Source: Jacaranda mimosifolia
Taxonomy: Eukaryota; Streptophyta; Magnoliopsida; Lamiales; Bignoniaceae
Length of the DNA: 64,000 bases
Direction: 5' to 3'
Assembly (NCBI GenBank): GCA_018894105.1
Contig: CM032121.1
Location: forward strand, 24,893,730 to 24,957,729
In this document: positions 60,132-64,000 of the stretch, piece after piece
How the letters are laid out: each line of letters starts with the position of its first letter
Position numbering within the stretch: the first letter of the stretch is position 1
Notes under the pieces: generated by a model
What the model was told of the DNA's origin: nothing
Seen by the model: the letters and a program-made list of their open reading frames with translations, nothing else
Databases searched by the model: none
Program-made: the position numbers and the translations under genes

Positions 60132-62311
60132 TGTTGGAATAGTGTCCCGCAAGCCAATTAGATTGGCATTGTAAGCTATTTCACTTGTGATACAATCTTG
60201 ATTGAATGATACTCAATATATGGCCATCTTCATCTTATGCTCATTATTACTTCACTAGCATTTGGTTGAAGCACTTAGATCGCACAAGACTATGGGATTG
60301 GTCATGCATTGGGTGGTGATCATGTAGTAAATCTTACACAGTCGTGATCTTTAATCATCCATGTCATAGGATCTTATGAGACAGGGCATCTAAGATCCGG
60401 ATAAACCTACACTAACGATGCATGAATCCAAGGGTTGGATGTTGCTTCGCTCAATGAGCAATCCCATATGAGATATGGATGCATGTTAGAGAATAAGATA
60501 TTGAAGGCCTGTCCGGAGAATCCACTTAGATAGCCGAAGTGGCAAGTCGATAGTGGCAAGTTCTCCAACTTACGCTAGTGCATATAAATTAGTCCTTTGA
60601 CCTGAGGACCCATGGTAATCTTGTGTTTAGGTCCTCATGCTTTGACTCTTCCTTGGCCATGTAGTGGGTCGTTCGGGTTGAGGTTGGGCGTGAGCTACTT
60701 TGACATGGAGGTTTGTGAGATCCAAGATAGAATCCGACTCCTCGTCTTTGTGAAGGGCGCGTGCATCTCCTATGTATTCTATAATGATTGATTCCAAAAA
60801 ATTCTTGCGCAAAGTAGTATGACAATTTGGAAAAGAAGTTTTCCAAAGATGAGGTCATAAAGTGGAATCAAGCATTGCAAATAGAGATATAATATCGATG
60901 CTATTAGGGAGCTAAGAAATATCTTGCTCCAAACCTCTTTCAGGAAATTGGAGACGACAGGACCATATTTGCATGGTACGTGTAGAGCTATAATGGTTCT
61001 CCAAAAGCATTCATTTTGGCCAATTAGTTGAGCTCCATGGGCTTGAGGTTGGATATCGACCATGGAGATAGGGTACTCTTCAATTAATGGAGATTAATTG
61101 AATTGAGTCGACTAGTTTAAAGGAGTTTAAAATAAAATGAATATATGATATTCAAAAGTCACAAGAAGTTGTGAGCCCTTGTCTAATGAATGGTAGAACC
61201 TATCGGGTCACACACAAAAGCCAATTGCATTTCCTAATTGATGGAGGAATTTTTCTAAGTGTTAGGAAATTTACTCCAAGTGACTAATTTTGGGGTGACC
61301 GAAAATTGAGGTCAACTTTGGCTTGATTAATTTAATTGTTAAATTGATCAATTGATTTAAGGAGTTAAATTAGACCAATAATTAAGGAGTTAATTATTTG
61401 GTGTCACATGACCATTAATAGGTCAAGTCAACTTAAAGAGTTAACAATTCTTAGCTTAAAGAGTTTAGCTAATTGACTTAAGAGCTAAGCCAAGGATTAA
61501 TTAATTAAATTAAAGTGTTTATTTAATTAATGAGAAGAATCAATTTTGGAGGGAAAAGGCAAATGAAAGGTTCATTTGGTGTGGCATTTAATTAATTTGA
61601 AATTAGATTTCAAATGTAATTGAAATGCACACAAAATTCAAATTTTATTTGAATTTGCCAACTTGCAAGCAAGTGGACGGTCCCCCACCTTGAGGTATAT
61701 AGTTGTAGAGGTGAGAGTGGGTGGCAATCAAGAAATCCATGTGAAGAATTAGATTCTCACATTTTTCCCTTCTTCAAGTGTTGCCTTATGAATTTTAAGC
61801 TCTACTTCTCTCTTCTTCTCCAACCCCTAAATCGGCCATTTACCTCTCATTTCTCCTCTCTATCTCCAGTTAATATTGAGGAGAAACTCGAAAAAGCATT
61901 AGTGTGTGGATCATATTGACAGAGGCAAGACAATAGGATTGCTGGCCTTTGGAGATCCGCCAGTCAGGGCAGTAAATTAGAGAATTTATTCCAAGAGATC
62001 CAGAAGGAGTTTTGATCTGAAAATTTCACAGTAGCTTCATTAAAGAGTTGATAAACTACTGGAATTTTTCCATATTTTTTGAGGAAGTTTGGATTAGGAA
62101 AAAGTTGCTCCAAATCCGCTGTGTCGCTGTTTGACAGTTTCTGGATTGAAGAAGAATTCTTCATCTTTCCTTTGGATTTTCCTAATCAACATAATTCTCC
62201 ATGCAAATCTAGATCCTAAGCATGTTTAGATCATTTTTTTCTTGTGAAGCACTAGTTAATTTGAGCTTTTGAAATTTTTATTATTGGATCCCAGTGCATC
62301 ACTTGCCTTCA
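60132..62311 (+). repeat. Copia LTR, family A, probable 5' LTR
   Basis: It starts TGTTGGAATAGTGTCCC only 62 bp after the previous LTR ends and finishes ATCACTTGCCTTCA at 62311. It is full length by comparison with 425-2659. The sequence that follows lacks a clean primer-binding site, so whether it heads a full element is uncertain. Confidence 0.78.
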
Positions 62312-64000
62312 GATAGATTGATCAAAATCACCAAATTGGATTAGAGTGTTTGGATGATGTTGTGTGTGGCTCCTTGATTGATGAATTGAAAGTATGCTAA
62401 TACATGTTTTAAGTTTTGATTCATATGATTAGTATGTTTTAATTCATAACTTCTTATGTTGAATGTTGATTTAGCATTAGTTTGTATTATATGTTGATAT
62501 AGCATGTTGATGATGGCCTAAAAGAGTTTTGGTCATTTTTGGATCCAACATGATTGGAGTTTTTTTGAAGAATGTGATTCTTACTTTAACTTGTTTTTTA
62601 AAGAGTGATTGAACACTTGAAATTTCAGTTTTGAAAGATGTTTTAGATCTGAAATTTCATCTATAATGTGTATAATAATCTTTAGAAGTTCTAAATTTTT
62701 TGGTGCACAAAACGTTGAGCAAAATGGAGGTGACTTGACCATAACCTTGAAATAGGGCTGACTGCCCTGCCTCGGCTAGGCACACTAGGCACGCTCCTGC
62801 TGCACAGCAGCATGCCTGGCCTGAGCGGGCAGTGGCCACTTTCGGTCTTGGCTGAATTGCTTCAATTATTGGCTCCTTTTTGTGACCAAAATGTCTTGTT
62901 ACAAACATATTAGATGCACAAGTATTGTGAAAGTTCTCAAAATTATATTTGACATTTTTTATTGCTTTCAAAAATTTGTTAAAGTCAATCTTCAATTTAT
63001 GGCATAATTGTTATGCTTCCTCTTGCTTGGCCGATTAATTATTTATGAGATAAGCATTTAATTATTGGAATTAATTGTTAATTCTAGATTTATTTATTAT
63101 TCATTTAATTCTTGAATGAATGATGAAGGAATGGGGATGATCATGAGCCTTTAATATTGATTTTATTTGTTTCAAGTCGCTGAAAAGGGTTGTACTAAAT
63201 TGGGGCTTGCATGCCTCTTAATTCTATCTTGTAAATGTTACGAGTAGAATCACTAGGAATGAGGATTTCTTTCTTCTGTAAATGTTACAAGTAGCAAGGA
63301 GACCATTGGAGGCATGGAGACCCAAGAAGAAGCAAGAAGACCCATGAATGTATGGGGATACACTCATGTAATAGCTAGATTTAATCAACCCACTTATAAT
63401 CAACTAGGTGGTGCACCTATGGCTCTGAGTTCACCACCACTTGGCTAGGCTCATTGTCATCCCATCCTAGGGGAGCATGCTAGGCGCATTTACTTATTTA
63501 TACTTTCCATGTCCTATTGATGTATGCGATGCATGATTAGGATATAGAAAACCTAAATAAGAAGATAAAATGATGAGATCTTTGCAAGCAAAAACCCTCA
63601 ACTTAGAATGTCTAGGTGTTTTCTAATATCAGTCAAAATGGATACAAATTAAAAGAGTTTTAATTAATCCATGCCTTTTACCAATAGTGTATGCCATGAC
63701 GATGCTACCGAATTTGTGTGATGGCACTCGAAGTGAGGACCACACAGTTGTGAGCATATGCTTAGCACTCGGTGCACCTTTGACTTGAGAACTTTCGTGC
63801 GTTGGCACATGAGTCGTGGGATGTTGTGGAGCCATCTCAAATCAAAGTTTGATTGGTAGTTTCAACTTAACACTTAGTAATGTAGATGCACTCAAAACGG
63901 GGTATCTACATGAAAAGTGAGGCAAAATATATCAAGAGTTGCATGAGATGCAATTAGCAAGTGTTGCTTACCTTTCGATTGTTTGTGGATGGCATTCGAA
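62312..64000 (+). other. Possible copia leader, no gene recognised
   Basis: The segment after the LTR has no open frame with a known domain. It may be the long untranslated leader of the element headed by the LTR at 60132, whose gag would lie beyond the window. A GC-rich stretch at 62755-62835 (frame 62657-62995 minus) shows no motif. Confidence 0.35.

Noticed and set aside
62657..62995. 112-codon minus-strand ORF with Cys/Ala-rich middle
   Set aside because: Cys pairs are irregular and do not fit a zinc knuckle; the frame runs opposite to the copia element.

Overview
The window is plant nuclear DNA, almost certainly from a eudicot. It is AT-rich, holds introns with GT-AG borders, carries one plant-specific host gene, and is mostly transposable elements of plant type: Ty1/copia and Ty3/gypsy Tat LTR elements, CACTA, Mutator-like (MULE), hAT and PIF/Harbinger. 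I see no bacterial genes, CRISPR array, tRNA or rRNA. The species cannot be named from the sequence alone.

Layout. 1-5333: end of a copia element with its 3' LTR (425-2659), a CACTA terminus (2660-3087) and a second LTR of the same family (3099-5333). 5334-6640: decayed minus-strand gypsy 5' end. 7878-8842: the only credible host gene, a small protein with a DUF863-like N-terminal block, minus strand. 8843-14981: intergenic DNA with a MITE and a 1.4-kb long-TIR MULE (12380-13798, near-perfect 9-bp target duplication). 14982-27317: a complete but dead 12.3-kb Tat-type gypsy element on the minus strand with target duplication GGTTG, an antisense ORF with its own TATA box, and a 1.6-kb GC-rich insertion inside its reverse transcriptase. 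30700-31440: PIF/Harbinger transposase remnant. 32521-33563: MULE with doubled TIRs, an exact 10-bp target duplication and a 21-bp perfect hairpin. 33931-37358 and 38178-40864: two LTRs of one family in opposite orientation; the second is a solo LTR with target duplication AACAT.

41371-48261 is the most interesting part. A 6.9-kb MULE with about 265-bp TIRs contains an hAT-like element, an array of about 85-bp tandem repeats, and a 3.8-kb CACTA element (44182-47990, TSD TTT). The CACTA has no recognisable transposase. It carries a multi-exon copy of a plant NUMOD3-motif gene, introns included, now broken by frameshifts and stops.

49997-52146: minus-strand near-solo copia LTR. 52191-56652: hAT element with a decayed BED/hAT transposase; a second, smaller hAT element (55823-56642) has inserted inside its right terminal inverted repeat. 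58115-62311: two further copia LTRs only 62 bp apart, followed to the window end by what is probably the leader of the second element.

There is no operon-like cooperation here. The genes are transposon genes, nearly all disabled, and the biological content is nested insertion, gene capture, solo-LTR formation and decay around one small host gene.
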